NCBI RefSeq assembly: GCF_041677825.1
Contig: NZ_JBAYPG010000017.1
Location: forward strand, 1-64,000
DNA: 64,000 nucleotides
From: Castellaniella sp041677825
GTDB lineage: Bacteria; Pseudomonadota; Gammaproteobacteria; Burkholderiales; Burkholderiaceae_B
Direction of reading: 5' to 3'
Shown: positions 36,374 through 44,968 of the stretch, one piece after another
How positions within the stretch are numbered: the first letter of the stretch is position 1
Layout: each line of letters starts with the position of its first letter
Notes under the pieces: model-generated
Told to the model about the DNA's origin: nothing
Databases searched by the model: none
Seen by the model: only the letters and a program-made list of their open reading frames with translations
Made by a program: the position numbers and the translations under genes

Positions 36374-37093
36374 TCAGCGCGCCACGGCCACCTTCAGGGT
36401 ACGGGTCGAACTGATCTTGTCGCTGCCCTCCGGCGTGATCTGTACGGTCACTTGACGGATCCGATAGCCCTTGGGCAGCTCGGCCGTGCCCGACAGGGTG
36501 GTGAACAGGCCCATTTCGAAGGGCATCACCGCCAGGTCGACGTAACCCGTATTGCCATTGCTCCAGGCACCGGTCGCCACAAATTTGGCTTCGCCCCTGA
36601 ATATCGGTGCTTCGGCTCCGCCTTCGGGGGCATCCTGGATCAACAGGGCCTCGTAGTGCAGTTCGCCGTCCTGCAGTACCATGTTCGCCCCGCGGATTCC
36701 CGGGGTGCCACCGCGCGGGTCGGGTGGGATGGCCGAAATCAGGCTGGACACGCTGGCCTGCATGTCAGCCATCTGCTGGCTCATCTGGTCGGCACGGGCC
36801 GACTGGGTCTGCTGATCCTGGCGCGCCTGGGTGATTTCCTCGTTGATTTTCTTGGCGTCGGCCGTCAGCCGCTGGTTTTCCAGGTGCGTCGTGTTCAGAT
36901 CGAGCCGCAGTGCTTCGGATTGCTCGACCGTCAGGCGTTGCGGACCATAGCTGCGTTGCAGGAAGACGACCGCACCGGCGCCCAGCACAATGCCAGTGAT
37001 GAGCAACAGCAGCCAGCGCGGGATCCCGCGGCTGCGCCGTGTGTAGCCGTATGGGGTGGGTTTGAAGGTGGGGCGTTTCGGGCCAAACGACAT
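36374..37093 (-). CDS. conserved membrane-anchored coiled-coil protein
   Basis: A 239-residue protein of unknown function. Basic residues precede a single membrane helix (about 27-46). A predicted coiled coil (about 55-115, rich in Glu/Gln/Asp/Arg with heptad leucines and methionines) follows. A C-terminal beta-rich domain (about 130-239) ends in VAVAR. The topology suggests a bitopic inner-membrane protein with most of its mass in the periplasm. Similar proteins are annotated as hypothetical in Burkholderiales, possibly the DUF6776 family; I am not certain of that name. agga lies 7-8 nt before the ATG. It follows murU by 52 bp on the same strand and probably shares its transcript. Confidence 0.75.
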   Translation of the reverse strand: MSFGPKRPTFKPTPYGYTRRSRGIPRWLLLLITGIVLGAGAVVFLQRSYGPQRLTVEQSEALRLDLNTTHLENQRLTADAKKINEEITQARQDQQTQSARADQMSQQMADMQASVSSLISAIPPDPRGGTPGIRGANMVLQDGELHYEALLIQDAPEGGAEAPIFRGEAKFVATGAWSNGNTGYVDLAVMPFEMGLFTTLSGTAELPKGYRIRQVTVQITPEGSDKISSTRTLKVAVAR

Positions 37094-37145
37094 GGTTTAA
37101 TTCCTGTAAATCGGTGAACCGGCTTCAGACTGCCATACAAGTTCC

Positions 37146-37955
37146 CTAGGATAAACGGTTTGGGTGGGGTTCTGCATCCTGCTTGGGCGTACCGGTGTCT
37201 TTTGTGCCGCTGCCTGGTGCCTTCTGTCGGGTGCCTTGTGTGATTCGGGTCGAGACGGGGCCGGGTCCGTGTGCCTGCAGGTGGGCATCGAGCCAGGCCA
37301 GGCGTTCGGGGGTGCCGACGTCCACCCACCTGCCAGGGTGCAATTCACCGCTGATGCGCCCCGCGTCGATGCCCTGGCGCAACAGGGGGGCCAATGGCGC
37401 CGGCTGGCCCGGCTCGAGCAGGGCGAACAGTTCAGGGCGAAACACCCCCAGGCCGGCGTAGGTTCGCGCCGGTGCCGGCCCCGGGTTCAGGCTCAGGCGG
37501 CCGTCTGGCTGCAGGATGAAATCCCCTTCTGGATGGTGTGTCGGGTTGGGCACCATGACGAGATGCGCCAGGGTCTCGAGCGGCATGCTGTTTGCGACCT
37601 GCAGGGCCCGGGCGGGATCCCAGTCGGTCCAGATGTCGCCGTTCATGACCAGGAAGGGCTGCCCCTTGAAGAATGGCAGGGCCTGTGCGATGCCGCCAGC
37701 CGTCTCGAGGGCAAGTGGCTCGGCAGAATACTGCAGCCGCACACCCCAGCGTTGGCCATCGCCCAGCGCGGCCTCGATCTGCCTGCCCAGCCAGGCGTGG
37801 TTGATGACGATGTCGGTCAGGCCGGCCTGCGCCAGTGCCTGTATGCGCCATTCGATCAATGATCGACCCGCGACCTCGAGCAGCGGCTTGGGCAACTGGT
37901 CGGTGAGCGGGCGCATGCGCAGCCCGCGTCCTGCGGCCAGGATCATCGCCTGCAT
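37146..37955 (-). CDS. murU: N-acetylmuramate 1-phosphate uridylyltransferase
   Basis: MurU converts MurNAc 1-phosphate and UTP into UDP-MurNAc, the last step of the MurNAc recycling route that bypasses de novo synthesis and fosfomycin. The nucleotidyltransferase signature LAAGRGLRMRPLTDQLPKPL starts at residue 6. MNGDIWTDWD supplies the metal-binding aspartate, and GRWVDVGTPERLAWL closes the core near residue 225. The 269 residues exceed known MurU (about 220-230) because of a Pro/Thr/Lys/Gly-rich tail after residue about 233. The start ATG shares its A with the amgK stop (TGATG), so the two steps are translationally coupled. Confidence 0.9.
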   Translation of the reverse strand: MQAMILAAGRGLRMRPLTDQLPKPLLEVAGRSLIEWRIQALAQAGLTDIVINHAWLGRQIEAALGDGQRWGVRLQYSAEPLALETAGGIAQALPFFKGQPFLVMNGDIWTDWDPARALQVANSMPLETLAHLVMVPNPTHHPEGDFILQPDGRLSLNPGPAPARTYAGLGVFRPELFALLEPGQPAPLAPLLRQGIDAGRISGELHPGRWVDVGTPERLAWLDAHLQAHGPGPVSTRITQGTRQKAPGSGTKDTGTPKQDAEPHPNRLS

Positions 37956-39016
37956 CAGAACGAGTACCCCTGGGTCTGCGGCTGCTGCCCGACCGCATCG
38001 AGCACGCGCAGCAGTGGATGGAATTGGGGGTATCGTGCAGCCACCTGCCGCACATAAGTGAGCACACGCGGCAGGTGCACCAGGTAGCCGTGCTTCTGGT
38101 CGCGATGCGACAGGCGGGCAAAGACACCGAGAATGCGCAGGTTGCGCTGCAGGCTCATCCATTCGTATTCGATATGGAAGCGCGCGAAATCGGGGTCGAC
38201 CGGCAGGCCTGCGGTACGTGCGTATTCCCAATAGCGGATGGCCCAGTCGAGTTGTGCAGGCTCATCCCAGGTCCAGCGGGCATCCAGTGCCAGCGAGGCG
38301 ATGTCATAGGTGATGGGCCCCCGCAGCCCATCCTGGAAGTCGATGATGCCGGGGGCATCATCGACGGTGCCCGCGGGCGCCGGGATCAGGTTGGGCGAGT
38401 GGTAGTCGCGGTGTACCAGCACCTGCGGTTGCGCTGCGGCACGCCGGGCCAGCAGGGCGAAGGCCTGCTGGAGCGTGGATCGGACATGGGCATCGGGCTG
38501 AAAACCCAGGTGGACCTTCAAGTACCAGTGCGTGAAAACACCGAGTTCATCGAGCAGGCGGCTGGCATCCAGCGCAGGCAGGTGGCTTGCGGAGCACTGC
38601 TGGAGGCGGACCAGGGCACGCAGCGCGGCACGATAGTGCCGCTGCAGGTCGACCGGGCCGAAAAGGCCGGCTTCGAGACCGTGCTGGAGGTTCTGCGGGC
38701 CCAGATCGGTCAGCAGCAGAAAGCCGTGGGCCGGTGCCTGCGCCAGCACCTCGGGTACCCGCAGCCCGCCGTGTGCGAGCAGGCGGCCCATCGCGATGAA
38801 GGCGCTGCAGTCCTCGTGCGGGGGCGGCGCATCCATGATGATGAAGGGGGTGTCATTTTGCCCGAGAACGCGGAAATAGCGCCTGAAGCTGGCGTCGCCC
38901 GAGACGGGCGCGAGGCTGTCGACGACGAGGCCCAGGGTGTCGGGCAGCATGGCGAGCCAATCCAGAAGCAGTTCGAGGCGAGAATCGGGGGGGGCTGAAG
39001 CGGTCATGTCGGGCAT
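37955..39016 (-). CDS. amgK: anomeric MurNAc/GlcNAc kinase
   Basis: AmgK phosphorylates the anomeric carbon of MurNAc (and GlcNAc), feeding MurU. The 353-residue protein has the aminoglycoside-phosphotransferase fold: SGDASFRRYFRV for nucleotide binding, LLLTDLGPQNL in the hinge, the catalytic Brenner loop VHRDYHSPNL and the metal motif IIDFQDGLRGP. Its pairing with murU makes the recycling assignment strong. It diverges from lptD, and the initiation regions of the two genes lie within about 80 bp. ATG 39016 or the inner ATG 39007 could start it; neither has a clear ribosome site. Confidence 0.9.
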   Translation of the reverse strand: MPDMTASAPPDSRLELLLDWLAMLPDTLGLVVDSLAPVSGDASFRRYFRVLGQNDTPFIIMDAPPPHEDCSAFIAMGRLLAHGGLRVPEVLAQAPAHGFLLLTDLGPQNLQHGLEAGLFGPVDLQRHYRAALRALVRLQQCSASHLPALDASRLLDELGVFTHWYLKVHLGFQPDAHVRSTLQQAFALLARRAAAQPQVLVHRDYHSPNLIPAPAGTVDDAPGIIDFQDGLRGPITYDIASLALDARWTWDEPAQLDWAIRYWEYARTAGLPVDPDFARFHIEYEWMSLQRNLRILGVFARLSHRDQKHGYLVHLPRVLTYVRQVAARYPQFHPLLRVLDAVGQQPQTQGYSF

Positions 39017-39095
39017 ACAATGGGGCCTGGAAACAGGAAACTGCCCGAGGCGGGTCAGGCTTCTCTATAATACTGGGTCGTTGCCTGCTTTGGGT

Positions 39096-41528
39096 GTGCA
39101 GTCAAGCCAGGCCATTTTTTCATTTCCCGGACTCCTTGCCTTGTTGCCTTCCATTGTCCGTCCCGCGCTGCTGTGTCTGTGCCTCGTGACGTCCGTCTGG
39201 GCCGCAGGGCCTGGTGCCCAGACCACCGAGCATTCGAACGATGCCGATGCCATGCGCATGGTGGGCAGCCTGCGCCTGCACCCGGCGGTGTCCGAAGAGG
39301 CCTTGCCGGCGTTCCTGATGGGCGATCAGGTCACGCGCGATGCCCAGGGGCAGGTCCTGCTGCAGGGCGATGCGCAGGTCCGTCGGCTCGATGCCGTCGT
39401 CAAGGGAGACCGCATCACGCATGACCAGGCGAGCGGGCAGGTCGATGTGCATGGCAACGGGCTGCTCATGCGCGATGGTCATATCGTGCGCGGGCCGCAC
39501 CTGCGCTACAACATCAAGACGGATCAGGGCGAGATCGAAGCGCCCCGTTTCTGGCTGGGCGCCACGGCAGGCCGCGGCCGGGCAGAACAGGCCGAAATCT
39601 TCAGCCGCGATCACATGCGGCTGACCGACATGCGCTACAGCAACTTCGACGGGCCAGATCCCGCATGGTGGATCGAATCCAGCAAGGTCGACCTGTACAT
39701 GGCAGACAACGAAGGCGTGGCACGCAATGGCGTGTTGTACTTCAAGGGCGTGCCGCTGTTGTATTCACCGTATCTGTCGTTTCCGTTGCGCCAGGAACGC
39801 AAGAGCGGCTTCCTGCTGCCCTATTACGGCACCTCGAGCAATGCGGGCATGGAAATCACCACCCCGTACTACCTGAATCTGGCGCCCAACTATGATGCCA
39901 CGCTGTACCCACGCTACATGAGCAAAAGAGGCCTGCTCATGGGGCTCGAACTGCGTCATCTGGGGCCCGGCTCGTACACCCAGGCATTTGGCACCTTCAA
40001 TCCAAAAGACCGGGTGCTGCAGGAACACCGCTGGATGTACTCGGTACAGCACGAACAGTCTCTGGGGTCGGGCTTCAATGCCTATCTTGATGCCCGCAAG
40101 GTGTCGGATGACGATTATTTCCGGGATTACTCTTCGTTCACCCTGTCCGACGCGGCCATTACCCACCTGCCCAGCCGGGCGCTGCTGACCTGGTCCGATG
40201 ATCGGTATTTTTCGGCCTATCTCGAATACTACCGCTACCAGACCCTGCAGGATGTCACCGGGACATTCCTGGCACCGCCGTACGACCTCTTGCCCAGGCT
40301 GAATTTCACCGCCCAGCACTACAACTGGAACGGTTTCGACGTGGTCTCGCAGAACGAGATCACGCGCTTCGTGGCGCCTGTCTACAGGGGCAGCGCCTTT
40401 CCATCCCAGAGCGGCCGGCGCATCATGCCCAATGGCACGCGCATGATCTCGTACACCTCGGTGTCGCGCCCGTTTGTCGAACCCGGGGTGTATGTCACGC
40501 CGAAGCTGGGGCTGCATGTCAGCCAGTATGATACCGACTGGTTCGAAGGTTCTCCGAGCATGGTCCAGTACGCCGGCCGCCCGCGCAGCCAGACCCGCGT
40601 TCTGCCGATCGCCTCGGTAGACGCCGGCCTGACATTCGAGCGCGATGCCTCGCTGTTCGGCAATGCGGCCATCCAGACACTCGAGCCCCGCCTGTATTAT
40701 CTTTATGTACCATACCGCAACCAGGATGACCTGCCCGTATACGATACCAGCGTGGCGACCTTCAATTTCATGCAGGCCTTCGACGAGAACATCTACAGTG
40801 GCGGCTGGGACCGCATCAGCAACGCCAATCAGCTCACGGCGGGCCTGACCACCCGCTGGATGGATGCCGACACGGGGGTCGAGCGCCTGTCGCTGTCGGC
40901 TGCCCAGCGCTTCTATTTTGCCGACCAAGAGGTCGTGCTTCCAGGGCAAACGCCTCGCACAGCCGATGAATCCGATTTTCTGGTCGGTGCTGCGGCTGCA
41001 CTGACCGATCGTTTCTCGATCAACTTCGATGGCCAGTTCGGGCAAAAGACCTTCAAGGGCAACCGGCTCAGCGCGGGCATACGCTGGACGCCCAAGCGGC
41101 TGGCGTCGGTGTCCCTGTCCTATCGGTACGAGCGCGATCCCAGCGTGTACTCCGAGCCCTACAGCCTCATGCCGCCCTCGGCGGATCAGCGCGCCCGCGA
41201 GCAGGTCAGCCTGACCGCGCAATGGCCATTTTCTTCGCGCTGGCATGCGGTGGGCCGCTATGATTATTCGCTCGTCGAGAAGCGCAACGTGCAGTCGATT
41301 GCGGGGATCGAATATCGCGGCGATGGGGGCTGGGCAGCCCGTGCAGTGGTGCAGCGCTATGCCGTGTCGGCCGAAGACGCCAACACGTCGCTGTTCCTGC
41401 AACTCGAACTCAGCGGTCTGGGCTCCCTGGGCACCGATCCCATGTCGCTGCTGTCCGATCGCATTACGGGGTACCAGTCCACCACCCCGGTCATCCCCGA
41501 AAAATCCCAGTTCGAGAGGTACGATTGA
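39096..41528 (+). CDS. lptD: LPS-assembly outer-membrane protein LptD
   Basis: The beta-barrel of the LptDE translocon, which places lipopolysaccharide in the outer leaflet. After a hydrophobic signal sequence ending near VTSVWAAG, the OstA-like N-terminal domain (ALPAFLMGDQVTRDAQGQVLLQGDAQV onward, in pieces) precedes the barrel, with FFKG-type VLYFKGVPLLYSPYLSFPL and the terminal LSGLGSLGTD. From the GTG at 39096 it is 810 residues. No ATG lies between a -10-like TATAAT (39066-39071) and the signal peptide, so initiation must use GTG 39096 or a TTG (39081, 39141 or 39144). The mature protein appears to lack cysteine. Its stop overlaps the surA ATG. Confidence 0.92.
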   Translation: MQSSQAIFSFPGLLALLPSIVRPALLCLCLVTSVWAAGPGAQTTEHSNDADAMRMVGSLRLHPAVSEEALPAFLMGDQVTRDAQGQVLLQGDAQVRRLDAVVKGDRITHDQASGQVDVHGNGLLMRDGHIVRGPHLRYNIKTDQGEIEAPRFWLGATAGRGRAEQAEIFSRDHMRLTDMRYSNFDGPDPAWWIESSKVDLYMADNEGVARNGVLYFKGVPLLYSPYLSFPLRQERKSGFLLPYYGTSSNAGMEITTPYYLNLAPNYDATLYPRYMSKRGLLMGLELRHLGPGSYTQAFGTFNPKDRVLQEHRWMYSVQHEQSLGSGFNAYLDARKVSDDDYFRDYSSFTLSDAAITHLPSRALLTWSDDRYFSAYLEYYRYQTLQDVTGTFLAPPYDLLPRLNFTAQHYNWNGFDVVSQNEITRFVAPVYRGSAFPSQSGRRIMPNGTRMISYTSVSRPFVEPGVYVTPKLGLHVSQYDTDWFEGSPSMVQYAGRPRSQTRVLPIASVDAGLTFERDASLFGNAAIQTLEPRLYYLYVPYRNQDDLPVYDTSVATFNFMQAFDENIYSGGWDRISNANQLTAGLTTRWMDADTGVERLSLSAAQRFYFADQEVVLPGQTPRTADESDFLVGAAAALTDRFSINFDGQFGQKTFKGNRLSAGIRWTPKRLASVSLSYRYERDPSVYSEPYSLMPPSADQRAREQVSLTAQWPFSSRWHAVGRYDYSLVEKRNVQSIAGIEYRGDGGWAARAVVQRYAVSAEDANTSLFLQLELSGLGSLGTDPMSLLSDRITGYQSTTPVIPEKSQFERYD

Positions 41529-43030
41529 TGTCCCCACTGTATCGAATCGCCTGTGTCATGCCGCTGGTGCTTGCCCTGCTGGGGGTGGCGCCTGCAACGG
41601 CCTGGGCGGCAAACGGCAAGGTGGCCGGCAAGCAGCCTGCACAGCCCGCAGCCGAGCAGTTTGTCGATGGCATCGTGGCCGTGGTCGATCGGCAAGTCAT
41701 CACGCTGGCCCAACTGGATGCCAAGGCCCGGCAGGTTCAGCAACAGATGCACATGCAGGGCATTCCGGTACCGCCCCCCGAGGCGCTGCGGCGCCAGGTG
41801 CTGCAGCAGATGATCAATGCGGTGCTGCTCGACCAGGAAGCCAAGCGTGCCGGGCTGCGGGTCACCGAGGCCCAGATCGACCAGGCCGTTCAGTCGGTGG
41901 CACAGCGCAATCGCATCACGCCCGAACGCCTGCGCCAGGAGGTTCAGGCCACGGGCATGTCCTGGGACAATTATCGTAGAGAACTGAGCAACCAGATTCA
42001 GGACGACATGCTGCGCCAGCGCTTCGTCCAGGAGCACATTTTCATCAGCGACCGGGACGTCGACGCCTTCCTGCAGACACATGGCGATATGCCGCTGCGT
42101 CTGCCGCAGGCCGAACCCGAACCCGAGCCAGAACCCAGCCCGGCGCCCCCGCCCAAACCCAGTGGTCCCGAGCTTTTCGAGGTCGCCCAGATTCTGGTCG
42201 AGGTGCCCGATTATGCCTCCCAGGAAACGGTGGATGAAAAGCGCAAGCAGATCGAGGCCCTGCTCAAGAAGGTTCGTGGGGGTGCGGACTTCGCTGGTGT
42301 GGCGGCCGCCTCTTCGGATGGCCCCCAGGCCCTGGATGGTGGCAACATGGGGGTTCGGCCGCTGAAAGACTGGCCCGATCTGTTCGCGAAGACCATCGCC
42401 AATATTCCGCCCGGCGGGGTCAGCGGGGTGATTCAAAGTGGCCGCGGCTTCCACATCCTCAAAGTGCTGCAGCGCGGCTGGGCCGAGCCACCCGCACTAC
42501 CGAAGCAGGCGCGCAAGGCACCGCCGCCGAAGCCGACCCCACCGCCGGTCGCTGCGCCCGGGCCCGTCATGGTCACCCAGACGCATGCGCGCCACATTCT
42601 TCTCAAAACGTCCCAGGTGGTCACCGATGACATGGCACGCCAGACGCTCGAAGGCTTGCGTACCAGAATCGAACACGGTGAATCATTCGAAGAACTCGCC
42701 AAGCGCTATTCCGAGGACGCCTCGGCCCCTCAGGGGGGCGACCTGGGCTGGCTCAACCCCGGCGAGGCCGCGCCAGGCTTCGAGCAGGCCATGGATGCCC
42801 TGAAAGAGGGCGAAGTCAGTGAGCCGGTACGGTCCCCGTTTGGCTGGCACCTGATCCAGGTGGTCAAGCGCCAGAGCAAGGACATGGAAGGCGAGTATCG
42901 TCGCATGCAGGCTCGCGATGAATTACTGCAGCGTCGCATCGGGCCGGCCTACGAAGACTGGATCGATCAGTTGCGCAGTCAGGCGTACATCGATAACCGC
43001 CTGGAAAAGCGGCGTCACCCAGAAGACTGA
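41528..43030 (+). CDS. surA: periplasmic chaperone and prolyl isomerase SurA
   Basis: SurA escorts unfolded outer-membrane proteins across the periplasm. The 500-residue protein has a signal peptide (about residues 1-28, ending ATAWA). The chaperone N domain includes VDGIVAVVDRQVITLAQLDAK. Two parvulin domains follow: the first from ELFEVAQILVE, the second from THARHILLKTS with ELAKRYSEDASAPQGGDLGWL. Unusually long linkers rich in Glu-Pro (about 195-212) and Pro-Lys (about 325-345) flank the first parvulin domain. The ATG shares its A with the lptD stop, and rsmA begins 3 bp after its end. pdxA, often between surA and rsmA, is absent here. Confidence 0.94.
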   Translation: MSPLYRIACVMPLVLALLGVAPATAWAANGKVAGKQPAQPAAEQFVDGIVAVVDRQVITLAQLDAKARQVQQQMHMQGIPVPPPEALRRQVLQQMINAVLLDQEAKRAGLRVTEAQIDQAVQSVAQRNRITPERLRQEVQATGMSWDNYRRELSNQIQDDMLRQRFVQEHIFISDRDVDAFLQTHGDMPLRLPQAEPEPEPEPSPAPPPKPSGPELFEVAQILVEVPDYASQETVDEKRKQIEALLKKVRGGADFAGVAAASSDGPQALDGGNMGVRPLKDWPDLFAKTIANIPPGGVSGVIQSGRGFHILKVLQRGWAEPPALPKQARKAPPPKPTPPPVAAPGPVMVTQTHARHILLKTSQVVTDDMARQTLEGLRTRIEHGESFEELAKRYSEDASAPQGGDLGWLNPGEAAPGFEQAMDALKEGEVSEPVRSPFGWHLIQVVKRQSKDMEGEYRRMQARDELLQRRIGPAYEDWIDQLRSQAYIDNRLEKRRHPED

Positions 43031-43033
43031 TCG

Positions 43034-43840
43034 ATGGCGCAACGGGCCCGCAAGCGCTTTGGCCAGCATTTTCTGGCAGACCTGTCGGTGGTCGATGCCA
43101 TGGTGCGTGCCATCGATCCGCAGCCCGACGACGTTCTGGTCGAGATCGGGCCCGGCATGGCCGCCCTGACAGCGCCCCTGCTGCAGCGGGTCAGGCAACT
43201 GACGGTCATCGAGCTCGATCGCGATCTGGCGGTCCGCCTGCAGGCGCAATGGCCCGAATCCCGCCTGCGGGTCCGCTGTGCGGATGCGCTGTCCGTCGAC
43301 TTCGGGCAGCTGGCCGCCGATACGGGTGCAGGTGCCTTGCGCATCGTCGGCAACCTGCCCTACAACATTTCCACTCCGCTGCTGTTTCATCTACGCGCCT
43401 TCGCTGGCCTGGTACAGGATCAGCATTTCATGCTGCAGCGGGAAGTCGTCGAGCGCATGGTGGCGAAGCCCGGCAGCAGTGCGTATGGGCGTCTCTCGAT
43501 CCAGCTGCAGCGCAGCTATCGGCTCACCTCGTTGTTTGATGTGCCGCCGGATGCGTTTGATCCACCGCCGCGGGTGATGTCATCGGTGGTGCGGATGCGC
43601 CCATTGGCCTTGTCCGCGCAACGGCAGGCGCTCAGTGAACCCCTGTTCGAGGTCTTGCTGGCCAGGGTGTTCGAGCAGCGCAGGAAAATGCTCAGGGGCA
43701 GCCTGGGCGATTGGGCGCGGCTGCTCGACTGGCAGGCGCTGGGCGTACAGCCCACGGCCCGCCCGCAAGAGCTGTCGATCGGCCAGTTCCTGGATCTCGC
43801 CGATGCGCTGGCAGCCGCAGGGGTGTCCATACGGCCCTGA
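43034..43840 (+). CDS. rsmA: 16S rRNA dimethyladenosine transferase
   Basis: RsmA (KsgA) dimethylates A1518 and A1519 in helix 45 of 16S rRNA late in 30S maturation. The 268-residue protein begins with the family block RKRFGQHFLAD. SAM-binding motif I, VEIGPGMAALTAPLL, is near residue 36, followed by VIELDRDLAVRL and the catalytic VGNLPYNISTPLLF. VDAFDPPPRV-type DAFDPPPRVMSSVV follows. It is the last gene of lptD-surA-rsmA and converges on the MaoC gene across 87 bp that contain no T-rich terminator. Confidence 0.96.
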   Translation: MAQRARKRFGQHFLADLSVVDAMVRAIDPQPDDVLVEIGPGMAALTAPLLQRVRQLTVIELDRDLAVRLQAQWPESRLRVRCADALSVDFGQLAADTGAGALRIVGNLPYNISTPLLFHLRAFAGLVQDQHFMLQREVVERMVAKPGSSAYGRLSIQLQRSYRLTSLFDVPPDAFDPPPRVMSSVVRMRPLALSAQRQALSEPLFEVLLARVFEQRRKMLRGSLGDWARLLDWQALGVQPTARPQELSIGQFLDLADALAAAGVSIRP

Positions 43841-43927
43841 GCGCGCTGCGTACCCTGGCTGCGCACGCATCGCGCTGGCCGGAACCGCGGGCCCATGACG
43901 GGCCGTCATCAAGCGTGGCCGCCGGCA

Positions 43928-44827
43928 TCAGGCGTGCAGGCATTCCGCACAGCCGCGGCTGAGCACTTCGATGTTGCGTTGCGGGACACGAGCGCGCAGA
44001 TACAGGCGGGTGGATTCGTGCGGGTCGCGCCAGATTTCGGTGACCAGCGTCTCGCCCGGATAGACCGGCGCCGAAAAACGCACATCGAAGGCCCGCAAGC
44101 GCGCCGGATCATGATCACAGCACTGGCGCACCAGCGCATGGGCGGCCAGGGCATAGGTCGCCAGGCCATGCAGGATGGGGCGCTCGAAGCCCGCTGCGCG
44201 AGCGATGGCCGGGTCTGCGTGCAAAGGGTTCAGGTCGCCTGACAACCTGTACAGCAGCGCAGTGTCGTGCGGGATTTCGAAAGAATCATTGTAGTCGGGG
44301 GCGCGGTCACTCGGGCTGGCAGGCAGGGTCGGCAGGGGATCGTCGCTGGGCTGGCCAGCGCCCTGGGTACTGTAGCCACCATTGCCGCGCAGGAAGGTGA
44401 CCTGCTCGATGGTGGCCAGGCGATTGCCGGCCTGGTCATCCAGGCGGCGCTCGCTGACCATGATGGCGCCTTTATCGGCGCCCTTGTCGATGAGGCGCGT
44501 GACGCGCGTATGGCCGACCACGTGGCCCGCTGCGGCAATGGGCCGATGGATGCGCAGGCGCTGCTCGCCGTGCAGCAGACGGGTCCAGTCGATGCCGGTG
44601 TCCGGTTCGCGCGCCCAGAAGCCCGGATAGCCCAATACCACGGCCTGCGTGGGCAGGGCACGCAGGCCGCCGGGCACCCCTTCGTAGCAGAAGGCGAGTG
44701 CGTGCTCGTCCAGGGGGTTGTTGCCAAGCCCCAGGCTCAGCGCATAAAGCATGCTGTCACGCTCGGTGTAATGCTGGTGGACAGGAGGAAATTCACGGTT
44801 TTTCAGATGGTGGTAATCGATGGCCAT
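43928..44827 (-). CDS. MaoC-family (R)-specific 2-enoyl-CoA hydratase
   Basis: A 299-residue double hot-dog protein. The N-terminal half (about 1-140, with LGLGNNPLDEHALAFCYEG) is a degenerate hot dog. The C-terminal half carries the hydratase-2 motif YRLSGDLNPLHADPAIARAAGFERPILHG in separate blocks, with the catalytic D and H in SGDLNPLHADP. This plan matches the peroxisomal MFE-2 type hydratase, which adds water to trans-2-enoyl-CoA to give the (R)-3-hydroxyacyl-CoA. It diverges from an (S)-type enoyl-CoA hydratase gene across 141 bp. The two may share regulation. Confidence 0.88.
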   Translation of the reverse strand: MAIDYHHLKNREFPPVHQHYTERDSMLYALSLGLGNNPLDEHALAFCYEGVPGGLRALPTQAVVLGYPGFWAREPDTGIDWTRLLHGEQRLRIHRPIAAAGHVVGHTRVTRLIDKGADKGAIMVSERRLDDQAGNRLATIEQVTFLRGNGGYSTQGAGQPSDDPLPTLPASPSDRAPDYNDSFEIPHDTALLYRLSGDLNPLHADPAIARAAGFERPILHGLATYALAAHALVRQCCDHDPARLRAFDVRFSAPVYPGETLVTEIWRDPHESTRLYLRARVPQRNIEVLSRGCAECLHA

Positions 44828-44903
44828 GGGGTTGCACTCGCAGCTTGTACTTGGGCGGAATATCGACAGAATCTCGATGACCAGTGCGGCCCGGTGGGTC
44901 GAC

Positions 44904-44932
44904 CTGGCAATTGATATGATGGGCACTATGAT
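44904..44932 (+). promoter_or_regulatory. possible promoter for the enoyl-CoA hydratase at 44969
   Basis: TATGAT (44927-44932) has a partial -35, CTGGCA (44904-44909), 17 bp upstream, and lies about 37 bp before the start codon in the divergent gap. Confidence 0.4.
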
Positions 44933-44968
44933 ACCCGTGCGGTGATCCCAACTTCTTTTCGAGGCCCC

